A DNA stretch of 64,000 bases from Marivita lacus (GTDB lineage Bacteria > Pseudomonadota > Alphaproteobacteria > Rhodobacterales > Rhodobacteraceae). Every line of letters starts with the position of its first letter. Position 1 is the first letter of the stretch. The stretch lies in assembly GCF_014637725.1 (NCBI RefSeq), contig NZ_BMFC01000003.1, positions 1 through 64,000 of the forward strand. The letters run 5' to 3'. Under the pieces are notes generated by a model that did no database searches, was not told the DNA's origin, and worked only from the letters and a program-made list of their open reading frames with translations. Of this stretch, positions 36,075-43,245 are shown piece by piece. A program made the position numbers and the translations under genes.

Positions 36075-37052
36075 TCAGTCCGCGTAGACATGCATGTCCA
36101 CTTCGGACACATCGGGGTATTTGGCCGCCTCGGCATAGGCGACGGCCTCGGAGGCATCCTTTTCGATCTCGGCATTCATCGCCTCGATCTCGTCTTCGGT
36201 CGCGATGCCTTCACTCACAAGGTAGCCGCGGAAGCGGATGATCGGATCGCGGTTTTCCTTCCAGTCCTTCTCTTCGTCCTTGGAGCGGTAATATTCGCGG
36301 TTGATGTCGCCCACGTGGTGACCGTGGTAGCGGTAGGTCTCCAGTTCGATGAAGAACGGGCCTTCACCCTTCCGGCAGCGCGCGACCAGCTTTTGCGTCA
36401 ATTCGTTGACTGCCAGCACATCCTGACCATCGACCTTGAACGCCTCGATCCCGAAGGCCTCGGCGCGCGCGGTGATGGAGCCGGCGGCGATCTCCTCGGT
36501 CTTGGTGTATTCGGAATAGCCGTTGTTTTCGCAGGCATAGATGACCGGCAGGTTCCACAGCGCCGCCATGTTCATGACCTCGTAAAGCAGCCCCTGCGCG
36601 GTCGCGCCGTCGCCGAAGAAACAGACGGTCACGTCGTCCTGACCCAGGAGCTTGGCGCGCAGCGCCGATCCGGTGGCGATGCCCATTGAGCCGCCGACGA
36701 TGGCGTTGGCGCCAAGGTTGCCGTGGCTCTGGTCGGCGATGTGCATCGACCCACCCTTGCCGCGGCAATAGCCTTCTTCCTTGCCCAGCAGTTCGCAGAA
36801 CATTTCCTTGAAATTCGCGCCCTTGGCGACGCAGTGCCCGTGGCCCCGGTGGGTCGAGGTGATGCGGTCGTCGTCGGTCAGTGCCTCGCAGATGCCCACG
36901 GCCACGGCCTCTTCGCCGGAATACATATGCGTGAGGCCCGGCATCTTGGCCGAGAGGTACAGCTGGTTGGCGGTGTCCTCGAAGGTGCGGATGCGCATCA
37001 TCTGGCGATACATGCGCAGATAGTCTTCGGTGTTTGTCTTGGTCTTGGCCAT
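36075..37052 (-). CDS. 2-Oxoacid/acetoin dehydrogenase E1, alpha subunit
   Basis: The 325-residue alpha subunit of the same E1. The ThDP-magnesium motif starts at CFFGDGATAQG near residue 145 and ends at CENNGYSEY about 28 residues later, the usual GDG-N26-NN form. RGHGHCVAKGANFKEM and GKGGSMHIADQ are typical E1-alpha blocks. GGGAGGG precedes the ATG at 37052. A terminator lies between this gene and the M24 gene upstream, so E1-alpha is probably the first gene of its own transcription unit E1a-E1b-lipoyl E2-ALDH-E2. No E3 gene is present; the housekeeping lipoamide dehydrogenase presumably serves. Confidence 0.9.
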   Translation of the reverse strand: MAKTKTNTEDYLRMYRQMMRIRTFEDTANQLYLSAKMPGLTHMYSGEEAVAVGICEALTDDDRITSTHRGHGHCVAKGANFKEMFCELLGKEEGYCRGKGGSMHIADQSHGNLGANAIVGGSMGIATGSALRAKLLGQDDVTVCFFGDGATAQGLLYEVMNMAALWNLPVIYACENNGYSEYTKTEEIAAGSITARAEAFGIEAFKVDGQDVLAVNELTQKLVARCRKGEGPFFIELETYRYHGHHVGDINREYYRSKDEEKDWKENRDPIIRFRGYLVSEGIATEDEIEAMNAEIEKDASEAVAYAEAAKYPDVSEVDMHVYAD

Positions 37053-37103
37053 TGGTTCCCTCCCAAAGGGGGCAAGGGCGCATGGCCCCTGCTTCTTCTT
37101 GGC

Positions 37104-37138
37104 AAAAATACTCCCGCCGGAGGCGTCCCCCGGCGGAG
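37104..37138 (-). terminator. Rho-independent terminator between the M24 and E1-alpha genes
   Basis: On the minus strand CTCCGCCGG (37138-37130) pairs with CCGGCGGGAG (37120-37111) with one bulged G and a loop of about nine bases, and is followed by TATTTTTG. It ends the regulator-SDR-M24 transcript and separates it from the E1/E2 operon. The stem plus GTATTTTTGCCAAGAAGAAG tail resembles an intergenic element I recall as frequent in Rhodobacteraceae. Confidence 0.75.
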
Positions 37139-37142
37139 ATGC

Positions 37143-38441
37143 TCAATACCGGTTGGCGATGGGCAGCTCTTCGGCGGGGAAGAGGCTGATCACCTCGCAG
37201 CCGTTTTCCGTCACCACGACCTCTTCCTCGATCCGTGCGGCGGAATAGCCGTCGGTGGCTGGACAGTAGGTCTCCAGCGCGAACACCATGCCGGTCTGGA
37301 TCTCCATCGGGTGATCGAGACTGACCGCGCGGCTGATAATGGGTCGTTCATGCAGGGCAAGGCCCAGACCGTGACCGAATTGCAGACCAAATGCGGCGTC
37401 TTCGTTCGGGAAACCCAGCGATTCAGCCGTTGGCCAGACCTCTGCCACCTTGTCGGTGGTGACCCCCGGCTTGATCACCGCGATGGACGCGTCGATCCAT
37501 TCGCGCGCTTTCACATAAGCGTCGTTCTGCGACGGCGTTGCGCGGCCCACGTTGAAGGTGCGGTAGTAGCAGGTCCGGTAGCCCTGATAGCTTTGCAGGA
37601 TGTCGAAGAACGCCTGATCGCCTGGGCGGATCAGCCGGTCGGTAAAGTTGTGCGGATGCGGGTTGCAGCGTTCGCCGGAGATGGCGTTGATCGCCTCCAC
37701 GTCGTCCGAGCCCATCTCGTAGAGCAGCTTGTTGGACATGGCGACGATGTCATTCTCGCGCACACCCGGTTTCAGCTCTTCGTAGATCATGTGGTAGACG
37801 CCATCGACCATCGCGGCGGCCTGGGTGAGCAGCTGGATCTCGTCCCAGTTCTTGATCTCGCGGGCGGCCAGCATGATCTGCTGACCATCGACCACGTTGA
37901 TGCCTTCTTCCTTCAGAGCGTGGAACATGGCGGTTTCGGCGTAATCCACACCGACCGGCATGTCGGCCATGCCTGCATCCTTGATCAGCTGGGCGATCAT
38001 CTTGGCATATTTCTGCATCAGGCCAAACTCGGGCGGGATCGTGCCCCGCATGCCCACAACGCCTGCAAGGCAATGATCGGGCTCCAGCCAGTCGGAATGG
38101 CGCTTGTGATGTATAGCGGCAGAGCCGAAGTCCCAGACGTAGGGAGAATCGTCGCCCGTCAGCAGGCAGAATCGGCACATCTTGTCCCGTTCCCATTCGC
38201 CGATCTTGGTGGCTGTGACATAGCGGATGTTGTTCACGTCGAACAGCAGCAGCGACCCGGCCTGCGAGTTCTGCAAGGACTGCCTTGTGCGGGCCAGACG
38301 GTAGCGGCGCAGGCGGTCGTGATCGATTCGGCGTTCGAAATCGACCGAGGTGTGGCCCCAGGCGGGCAGGCGTTCCCGCCATTCCCAGTTGGGTTCGAGG
38401 TCCTGCGGGGTGAGCAGGTTGGGCATGAGTGCGCGAGACAT
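37143..38441 (-). CDS. M24-family 'pita-bread' hydrolase with an incomplete metal site
   Basis: A 432-residue protein of the M24 family (creatinase, prolidase, ectoine hydrolase, DMSP lyase DddP). The N-terminal domain has LLLFDVNNIRYVTATKIGEW, reminiscent of DddP and DoeA, and the C-terminal pita-bread domain spans about 200-420. Of the five metal ligands, Asp280, His357 (FGHGLG), Glu390 and Glu405 are visible, but the second aspartate (the D of SD-x-TRT) is Cys291 in GYRTCYYRTF. This points away from a standard dinuclear aminopeptidase. I chose the ATG at 38441 because ACGGAG precedes it. Function is unknown; a C-N, ester or lyase activity on the imported compound is possible. Confidence 0.8.
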   Translation of the reverse strand: MSRALMPNLLTPQDLEPNWEWRERLPAWGHTSVDFERRIDHDRLRRYRLARTRQSLQNSQAGSLLLFDVNNIRYVTATKIGEWERDKMCRFCLLTGDDSPYVWDFGSAAIHHKRHSDWLEPDHCLAGVVGMRGTIPPEFGLMQKYAKMIAQLIKDAGMADMPVGVDYAETAMFHALKEEGINVVDGQQIMLAAREIKNWDEIQLLTQAAAMVDGVYHMIYEELKPGVRENDIVAMSNKLLYEMGSDDVEAINAISGERCNPHPHNFTDRLIRPGDQAFFDILQSYQGYRTCYYRTFNVGRATPSQNDAYVKAREWIDASIAVIKPGVTTDKVAEVWPTAESLGFPNEDAAFGLQFGHGLGLALHERPIISRAVSLDHPMEIQTGMVFALETYCPATDGYSAARIEEEVVVTENGCEVISLFPAEELPIANRY

Positions 38442-38456
38442 GGGGTTACTCCGTTG

Positions 38457-38476
38457 GGTGCGTGCTGGCACGCACC
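38457..38476. repeat. Short palindromic repeat GGTGCGTGC-TG-GCACGCACC
   Basis: A perfect 9-bp inverted repeat with a 2-base loop, upstream of the M24 gene. A near copy follows at 38501-38520, 24 bases on. GGTGCGTG/CACGCACC palindromes are, as I recall, scattered between genes in Roseobacter genomes. It may stabilise or modulate the SDR-M24 message. Confidence 0.6.
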
Positions 38477-38500
38477 GCTTGTTTGAAAATTTCTAGGAAT

Positions 38501-38520
38501 GGTGCGTGAGATCACGCACC
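38501..38520. repeat. Short palindromic repeat GGTGCGTGA-GA-TCACGCACC
   Basis: Second copy of the palindrome at 38457-38476, with perfect 9-bp arms and a 2-base loop. It ends exactly at the SDR stop codon. There is no T-run on either side, so it is not a classic terminator. Confidence 0.6.
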
Positions 38521-39330
38521 CTACTGGATGCACCAGCCGCCATCGATGTGGATCATCTGGCCGGTCATGTAATCGCTGTCGTCGCTGACAAGGAACGAAG
38601 CGGTGCCGACGATATCCTTGGGATAGGACACGCGCTTGATCTGCAGAGCGTCGCGGACGATGTCCTCGTAGGCTTGGCCCTCGCGATCCTTGAAGCCGAT
38701 ATCCACGAGGTCCTTGTCGAGCTGTTCCCAGAGCGGTGTCACCACCACGCCCGGCGCATAGCCGTTGACGGTGATGTTGTGCTCGGCAAGGCCAATTGCG
38801 CCGCAATGGGTCAGCGCCAGGCAGCCGTATTTCGAGGTGCAGTAGACCGTCACATCGACCAGCGGCTTGCGCGACGCGATGGAGCCCACGTTGATCAGCT
38901 TGTAGGGGTGATCTTCCATCGGGCCCTGGGCGATCATCTGGCGGGCGGTTTCCTGCATGCCCAGCCACATCGCCTTGGTGTTGACGTTCATGATCATGTC
39001 CCAGTTGTCTTCGTCGATATCCATGAAGAACCGGGGCTTGTTCAGGCCCGCATTGAACAGACCCACATTGATCGACCCGAACGCCTCGACCGTGGCGGCG
39101 ACGGCGGCGGCGTTGTCTTCGCGCTTGGTCACGTCCATTCTGACGGCGATGGCCTTGCCGTTGCCGGCCGCGTTGATCTGGTCAGCGACAGCCTTGGCTT
39201 CGCCTTCATCCAGATCCCCGATACAGACATTGGCCCCTTGTGCGGCGAAGGATTCGGCATTGGCAGCACCCATGCCACGGGCAGCGCCTGTGATCAGGAT
39301 GTTCTTACCTTTGAGGCGATTGGGGTCCAT
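38521..39330 (-). CDS. SDR dehydrogenase (polyol/sugar type) of the regulator operon
   Basis: A 269-residue classical short-chain dehydrogenase. It has TGAARGMGAANAESFA near residue 14, NAGLNKPRFF near 93, the serine in NVGSIASRKP and the catalytic Tyr in YCTSKYGCLALT. The C-terminal APGVVVTPLWEQLDKD is close to the paralogue at 42417-43214 and to sorbitol/mannitol dehydrogenases. It follows the fusion regulator by 10 bp and starts after GGAGGAAACC. I infer NAD-dependent oxidation of an alcohol group of the substrate imported by the ABC system at 41377-46732. Confidence 0.88.
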   Translation of the reverse strand: MDPNRLKGKNILITGAARGMGAANAESFAAQGANVCIGDLDEGEAKAVADQINAAGNGKAIAVRMDVTKREDNAAAVAATVEAFGSINVGLFNAGLNKPRFFMDIDEDNWDMIMNVNTKAMWLGMQETARQMIAQGPMEDHPYKLINVGSIASRKPLVDVTVYCTSKYGCLALTHCGAIGLAEHNITVNGYAPGVVVTPLWEQLDKDLVDIGFKDREGQAYEDIVRDALQIKRVSYPKDIVGTASFLVSDDSDYMTGQMIHIDGGWCIQ

Positions 39331-39340
39331 GGTTTCCTCC

Positions 39341-41167
39341 CTAAGTGACCTGTTGTCTCATGATGTCTTCGGCACCCGCCTGAGCCCGGTCGAGCGCCTC
39401 GCGCGGGGAGACGATCCCGCGCAGCATGTCGTGAAGTTCGTGGCCGCAGATACGGATGATGTCCGAGATCTCGGGGATCGGCGGGCGCGGCCAGAATTGC
39501 AGCTCGTCGCGCCAGGACATCTGGTCGACCAGCTCAAAAATCGGCGACAGACGCCGCACTTCGGGGTCTGCCCCGACCGAATAGCGCGGCGCGGTGCGGC
39601 TGCCGCTTTGGGCGTACAGCTTTTGCGCCCCGGGCGATGTGAAGGCGACAAGCGCTTCGATCGTGTCGTCGATCCGGTCTTCGGCCAGATTCGACGGGAT
39701 ACAGAACACGTAGCCCCCCACCGGCGCGATGGGTGCACCTTCCGGACCGTGCGGATGCGGCAGGTAGCCGGTGTTGCTATGCGCGGCACAGCTGTCATCG
39801 AGTTCGAAATACGGGGCGAGCAGAGTGTAGCCATAGGCCATCGCCACCTTGCCCGACGCATAGGGCCGGACCCGTTCGTACCACGACATCGACAGGATAT
39901 CGGGCGGCGAAAACGCCAGCAGTTGCATCAGGTAATCGGCGGCATCCATCGCCCGGTCGGTGTTGAGCATGGGGTGAAACGTACGGTGGCCCAAGTGGTC
40001 GGCGTCATAGCCGCCCGCGATTTCCGGCAGGTCGATGATCGGCTGACCGAACGCGGCGCAGGTCATCATGAACGTATGCCCCAGTGCCGTGCCCCGTGCC
40101 GCGTTCCATGCCACGCCGTAGCGCCCGTGCCGGGGATCGTGGAAATGCCGCGCGGCGTCGATCACGGCGTCGGTTGTGACCGGTGGCTCCAGCCCTTCGG
40201 AGGCGAACCAGTCCTTGCGGTAGAACATCAGTTCCGGCGTGGTCTGGCTGGGAACGCCATACGGGCAGCCATCCCAATGCGCCGCACGCCAGCCTGCGGT
40301 GTGGAAATCAGCCGGATCGAGCCGCGACACATCCATCACCTCGGTCAGCGGGCGAATCACGCCCTTCTTCACGAATTCCCCCAGCCACGGCAGGTCGATC
40401 GCGATCAGGTCATAGCGGCTCTTGCTGCGTTCGCTGTTGCGCAGCGCCTCTTCGCGCAGGCGGTCGATGGAAAACGCGCGCTGGTGGATGTCGGTGCCGA
40501 CAAGCTGTTCGAATTGCCGCTTGAGGTTCTCCATCACCATGAAGGTTGGATCGCCATGTACCAGGATACGCAATCCGCCCGGCAGCTTGAGCGGTTGGGG
40601 CAGGACGACGGGCGGCACAATCGTGGCGCGGGTGGCCTGATAGGAGCCGCCGTAATAGTAGTTCTCGCCCGCGTCGGTTTCCGGGGACCCGCCGAATGAC
40701 AGCCGTGCCATGCGGTCGATGCGGTCGGCCAATTGGCTGAACTGTTCCAGCAAGGCCGCGCTGGGGTGCAGCGAAAAGCTCTTGCCGCTCTTGGTGCGGG
40801 GGCGCTGTTCCAACAGACCCGACTCCTTGAGCTCGCCCAGCTTGCGCGTGGCGGTGGCATAGGGCACCCCGGCAGCGGCCACGATGGAGGAGGGCGATAC
40901 AAGACGCCCTTCGGAATGGCTTTGCAGCACGTGCAGGATCATGTTCAGATGCGGGTTGGGCGTATTCGGCTCGATGGAGGTGTCCAGTTCGACCGTCAGC
41001 GACTTCAGGAACGTGACCACCCGCTCCCATTCCGGACCCGTCACCGCGACATGCGGCACGGTCGGCCGCTGAACGGATCGCTGTCCAAATTGGATATCTG
41101 ATGAGGGGTTTGCGTTCATGGTCTCGGTTTCAGGTCTCGCGGACGGTGTTTTGCGTGAGTCGGGCAT
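39341..41167 (-). CDS. Fusion regulator: winged HTH joined to an extracellular-solute-binding-protein fold
   Basis: A 608-residue protein with no signal peptide or membrane segment. Residues about 70-140 form a MarR/IclR-like winged helix (LVSPSSIVAAAGVPYATATRK then KLGELKESGLLEQ, quoted in part). From about 195 to 590 it matches family 1 solute-binding proteins (MalE-like): ILVHGDPTFMVMENLKRQFE, YDLIAIDLPWLGEFVKKGVI, ELMFYRKDWFASEGLEPP, and FCIPSNLAEDRIDDTIEALV in part. So a periplasmic-type sugar sensor has become the cytoplasmic ligand domain of a repressor or activator. It is divergent from the ABC importer and leads the SDR-M24 operon. The ATG at 41167 has GGGGAAG upstream; Met17 at 41119 is an alternative without one. 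Confidence 0.85.
   Translation of the reverse strand: MPDSRKTPSARPETETMNANPSSDIQFGQRSVQRPTVPHVAVTGPEWERVVTFLKSLTVELDTSIEPNTPNPHLNMILHVLQSHSEGRLVSPSSIVAAAGVPYATATRKLGELKESGLLEQRPRTKSGKSFSLHPSAALLEQFSQLADRIDRMARLSFGGSPETDAGENYYYGGSYQATRATIVPPVVLPQPLKLPGGLRILVHGDPTFMVMENLKRQFEQLVGTDIHQRAFSIDRLREEALRNSERSKSRYDLIAIDLPWLGEFVKKGVIRPLTEVMDVSRLDPADFHTAGWRAAHWDGCPYGVPSQTTPELMFYRKDWFASEGLEPPVTTDAVIDAARHFHDPRHGRYGVAWNAARGTALGHTFMMTCAAFGQPIIDLPEIAGGYDADHLGHRTFHPMLNTDRAMDAADYLMQLLAFSPPDILSMSWYERVRPYASGKVAMAYGYTLLAPYFELDDSCAAHSNTGYLPHPHGPEGAPIAPVGGYVFCIPSNLAEDRIDDTIEALVAFTSPGAQKLYAQSGSRTAPRYSVGADPEVRRLSPIFELVDQMSWRDELQFWPRPPIPEISDIIRICGHELHDMLRGIVSPREALDRAQAGAEDIMRQQVT
41083..41095. promoter_or_regulatory. 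Candidate operator copy 1, GTCCAAATTGGAT
   Basis: Arms TCCA and TGGA around three bases, inside the first codons of the fusion regulator gene. It matches copies 2 and 3 in the divergent gap at 11 or more of 13 positions. A site here could block transcription of the regulator itself. Confidence 0.5.
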
Positions 41168-41220
41168 CGTGCTTCCCCATGAAAATGTTCAAACTGACGG
41201 TTTCTGGATATCGAGTATAA

Positions 41221-41233
41221 GTCCAAAATGGAC
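41221..41233. promoter_or_regulatory. Candidate operator copy 2, GTCCAAAATGGAC
   Basis: A 13-bp palindrome with perfect 5-bp arms GTCCA/TGGAC and spacer AAA, in the 209-bp divergent gap. Its centre is exactly 21 bp from that of copy 3, so two dimers would bind on the same face of the helix. Confidence 0.65.
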
Positions 41234-41241
41234 GAAAAAAT

Positions 41242-41254
41242 ATCCAAAGTGGAT
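41242..41254. promoter_or_regulatory. Candidate operator copy 3, ATCCAAAGTGGAT
   Basis: A 13-bp palindrome with perfect 5-bp arms ATCCA/TGGAT and spacer AAG, 123 bp before the binding-protein start. With copy 2 it forms a tandem site between the two diverging operons, the expected target of the fusion regulator. Confidence 0.65.
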
Positions 41255-41376
41255 AAAACAGCGCGTTTGTCGGAGGGGGAAATATCGCTGGATAGGGTCA
41301 GGTTGCTTCGGGTCAGAGCCCGGCTGGGAGGACAGCGGCAATCGTGAGAACAACACCCCTAGGGAGGAAGATGAAC

Positions 41377-42336
41377 ATGAAGATGACATTCACCGCCGCA
41401 CTGGTTGCTTCGACAGCCATGACCGGTGCCGCGATGGCCGGATCGCACAGCGAAACGATGACCATCGGGATCACGCAGAACAATGTGGGCGTCGACAGCT
41501 ATCAGACGACCTACGAAAAGGCGTTTATCGAGGCCGCCGAGGCCAATGACATGGTCGAAGCCGTGGTGCTGGATGCGGGCGGCGATGTGGCGCGTCAGAT
41601 CGCGCAAATGGAAGACCTGATCCAGCAGGAGGTCGATGCCATCATCATCTGGCCGACCAATGGCGAAGCGGTGATCCCGGCAGTGCGCAAGGCGCACAGT
41701 GCAGGTATCTCGGTCATCGTGACCAATTCCAACATCGCCGAGCAGGGCTTTGATTTCGTGGCAAGCTTCTCTGGCCCCGACAACATCACCCAAGGCTCGC
41801 GCTCGGCCGAGATCATGTGTGACAAGTTCAAGGACATGGGCATCGCGGACGAAGCCCGCGTCGTGCAGATTTCCGGCCAGCCCGGCTACACCACCGCCAT
41901 CGAACGGGCCAAGGGTTTTGAGGACCGTCTGCCCGAGGTTTGCCCGAACGTGACGCTGGTCGAAACGCAACCCGGCGACTGGAACCGCGAAAAGTCACAG
42001 CAGGTGATGGAAGCGTTCCTGGTCAAGTATGACGACATCGACGGTGTCTATGCCGGGGATGACAACATGGGCGTCGGCGCCCTCAACGCGGCCAAGGCAG
42101 CCGGGCGCGAAGGCATCATCTTTGTTGGCGCGACCAATTTTTCGGTCGGTTACGATGCAATGGCGGATGGCGACTATTGGGGCTCGATCTACCAGTCTCC
42201 GGTGGATGACGCCGAAGCGGCGTTGAAGACCGCGATCGACGTGCTGAACGGTGAGGACGTGCCGTTCCTCAACTATTTCGACACGCCCAAGATCACCCAG
42301 GACAACATGGACGAGTTCACCAAACCCGTCTTCTGA
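41377..42336 (+). CDS. Sugar ABC transporter substrate-binding protein (RbsB-like)
   Basis: A 319-residue periplasmic binding protein of the ribose/galactose family. The N-terminus MKMTFTAALVASTAMTGAAMAG is a signal peptide. Mature blocks include IGITQNNVGVDSYQTTYEKA, VDAIIIWPTNGEAVIPAV, ISGQPGYTTAIERAKGFED and VYAGDDNMGVGAL, which line the hinge and sugar pocket in this family. Three in-frame ATGs follow the GGGAGG at 41362-41367; I chose 41377 (9-base spacing). It is the first gene of the importer operon, so expression should respond to the operators just upstream. The ligand is not predictable. Confidence 0.9.
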   Translation: MKMTFTAALVASTAMTGAAMAGSHSETMTIGITQNNVGVDSYQTTYEKAFIEAAEANDMVEAVVLDAGGDVARQIAQMEDLIQQEVDAIIIWPTNGEAVIPAVRKAHSAGISVIVTNSNIAEQGFDFVASFSGPDNITQGSRSAEIMCDKFKDMGIADEARVVQISGQPGYTTAIERAKGFEDRLPEVCPNVTLVETQPGDWNREKSQQVMEAFLVKYDDIDGVYAGDDNMGVGALNAAKAAGREGIIFVGATNFSVGYDAMADGDYWGSIYQSPVDDAEAALKTAIDVLNGEDVPFLNYFDTPKITQDNMDEFTKPVF

Positions 42337-42416
42337 TCTCCTCCCCGGACGCGCGGGGTGGCTTCGGCTGCCTCGCGTGTTTGGCTTCTTTTCAAGGTAA
42401 AATATGGGTGAGCGGG

Positions 42417-43214
42417 ATGGCAGGAGTCTCGGGACGGTCATGCATCGTGACCGGTGCGGCGCAAGGTATTGGCCGCGCAATAGGTGAGGCGCTTTTGGCC
42501 GAGGGCGCGAATGTCTGCTTTGCGGACATCAATGCGGCCAAGGTGGCTGAAGTCGCCGACGCGAACGCGGACCGCGCAGGAGAGGCCGGGTGCAAGGTCA
42601 CCCATGCGTCTGTGGATGTGACGGACCGTGCGCAGGTCAAGGCGATGATCGCGCATGCGGTCGACCGGTTCGGTCGGCTGGACGTCAAGTTCAACAATGC
42701 AGGCGTCAACAAGCCGATGAATTTCCTCGACGTGACCGAGGAAAACTGGAACTTCATCATGGGCATCAATGGTCTGGGCTGCATGATCGGCATGCAGGAA
42801 GCAGCTCGCCAGATGATTTCCCAAGGCGGCGGCGGCAAGATCATCAACACCGCGAGCATCGCCAGCAGGCAGGGGTTCGACAACGTCGCCCCCTACTGCG
42901 CGAGCAAATGGGCCGTGGTGTCGCTGACGCAATCCGGCGCGCGCGATCTGGCAAAACATGATATAACGGTTACCGGGTTCGCCCCCGGTGTGGTGGCGAC
43001 CGAGATGTGGGAACAGGTTGATCAGGATCTGATGGCCATCGGGGCGGCAGAGCGTCCCGGTCAGGCGATGGAGGAGTTTTCGTCAGAGATCCTGCGCGGC
43101 CGGGTCGCCCGCCCCGAGGACATCACCGGGACGACAACGTTCCTGGCCTCCTCGGCCAGCGACTACATGACCGGACAGATCGTGATGATCGACGGCGGCA
43201 TGACTTTGGTGTGA
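42417..43214 (+). CDS. SDR dehydrogenase (polyol/sugar type) of the importer operon
   Basis: A 265-residue classical short-chain dehydrogenase and paralogue of the SDR at 38521-39330; both share NAG-x-NKP, the W-N-IM block and the APGVV-[AV]-T-x-[ML]-WEQ-[VL]-D-[QK]-D motif. The cofactor motif is TGAAQGIGRAIGEALL, with NTASIASRQGF and YCASKWAVVSLTQ as catalytic blocks. It sits between the binding protein and permease genes, so it is co-expressed with uptake. The start is uncertain: ATG 42417 gives the normal family length, while GTG 42408 has a slightly better-placed AAGG. Confidence 0.87.
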   Translation: MAGVSGRSCIVTGAAQGIGRAIGEALLAEGANVCFADINAAKVAEVADANADRAGEAGCKVTHASVDVTDRAQVKAMIAHAVDRFGRLDVKFNNAGVNKPMNFLDVTEENWNFIMGINGLGCMIGMQEAARQMISQGGGGKIINTASIASRQGFDNVAPYCASKWAVVSLTQSGARDLAKHDITVTGFAPGVVATEMWEQVDQDLMAIGAAERPGQAMEEFSSEILRGRVARPEDITGTTTFLASSASDYMTGQIVMIDGGMTLV

Positions 43215-43245
43215 CGGCACGGTCCGGCACCTAGGGGGAGGGAAA

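Noticed and set aside
36723-38486. 587-codon plus-strand frame opposite E1-alpha and the M24 gene
   Set aside because: It crosses a terminator and two real genes; no family resemblance.
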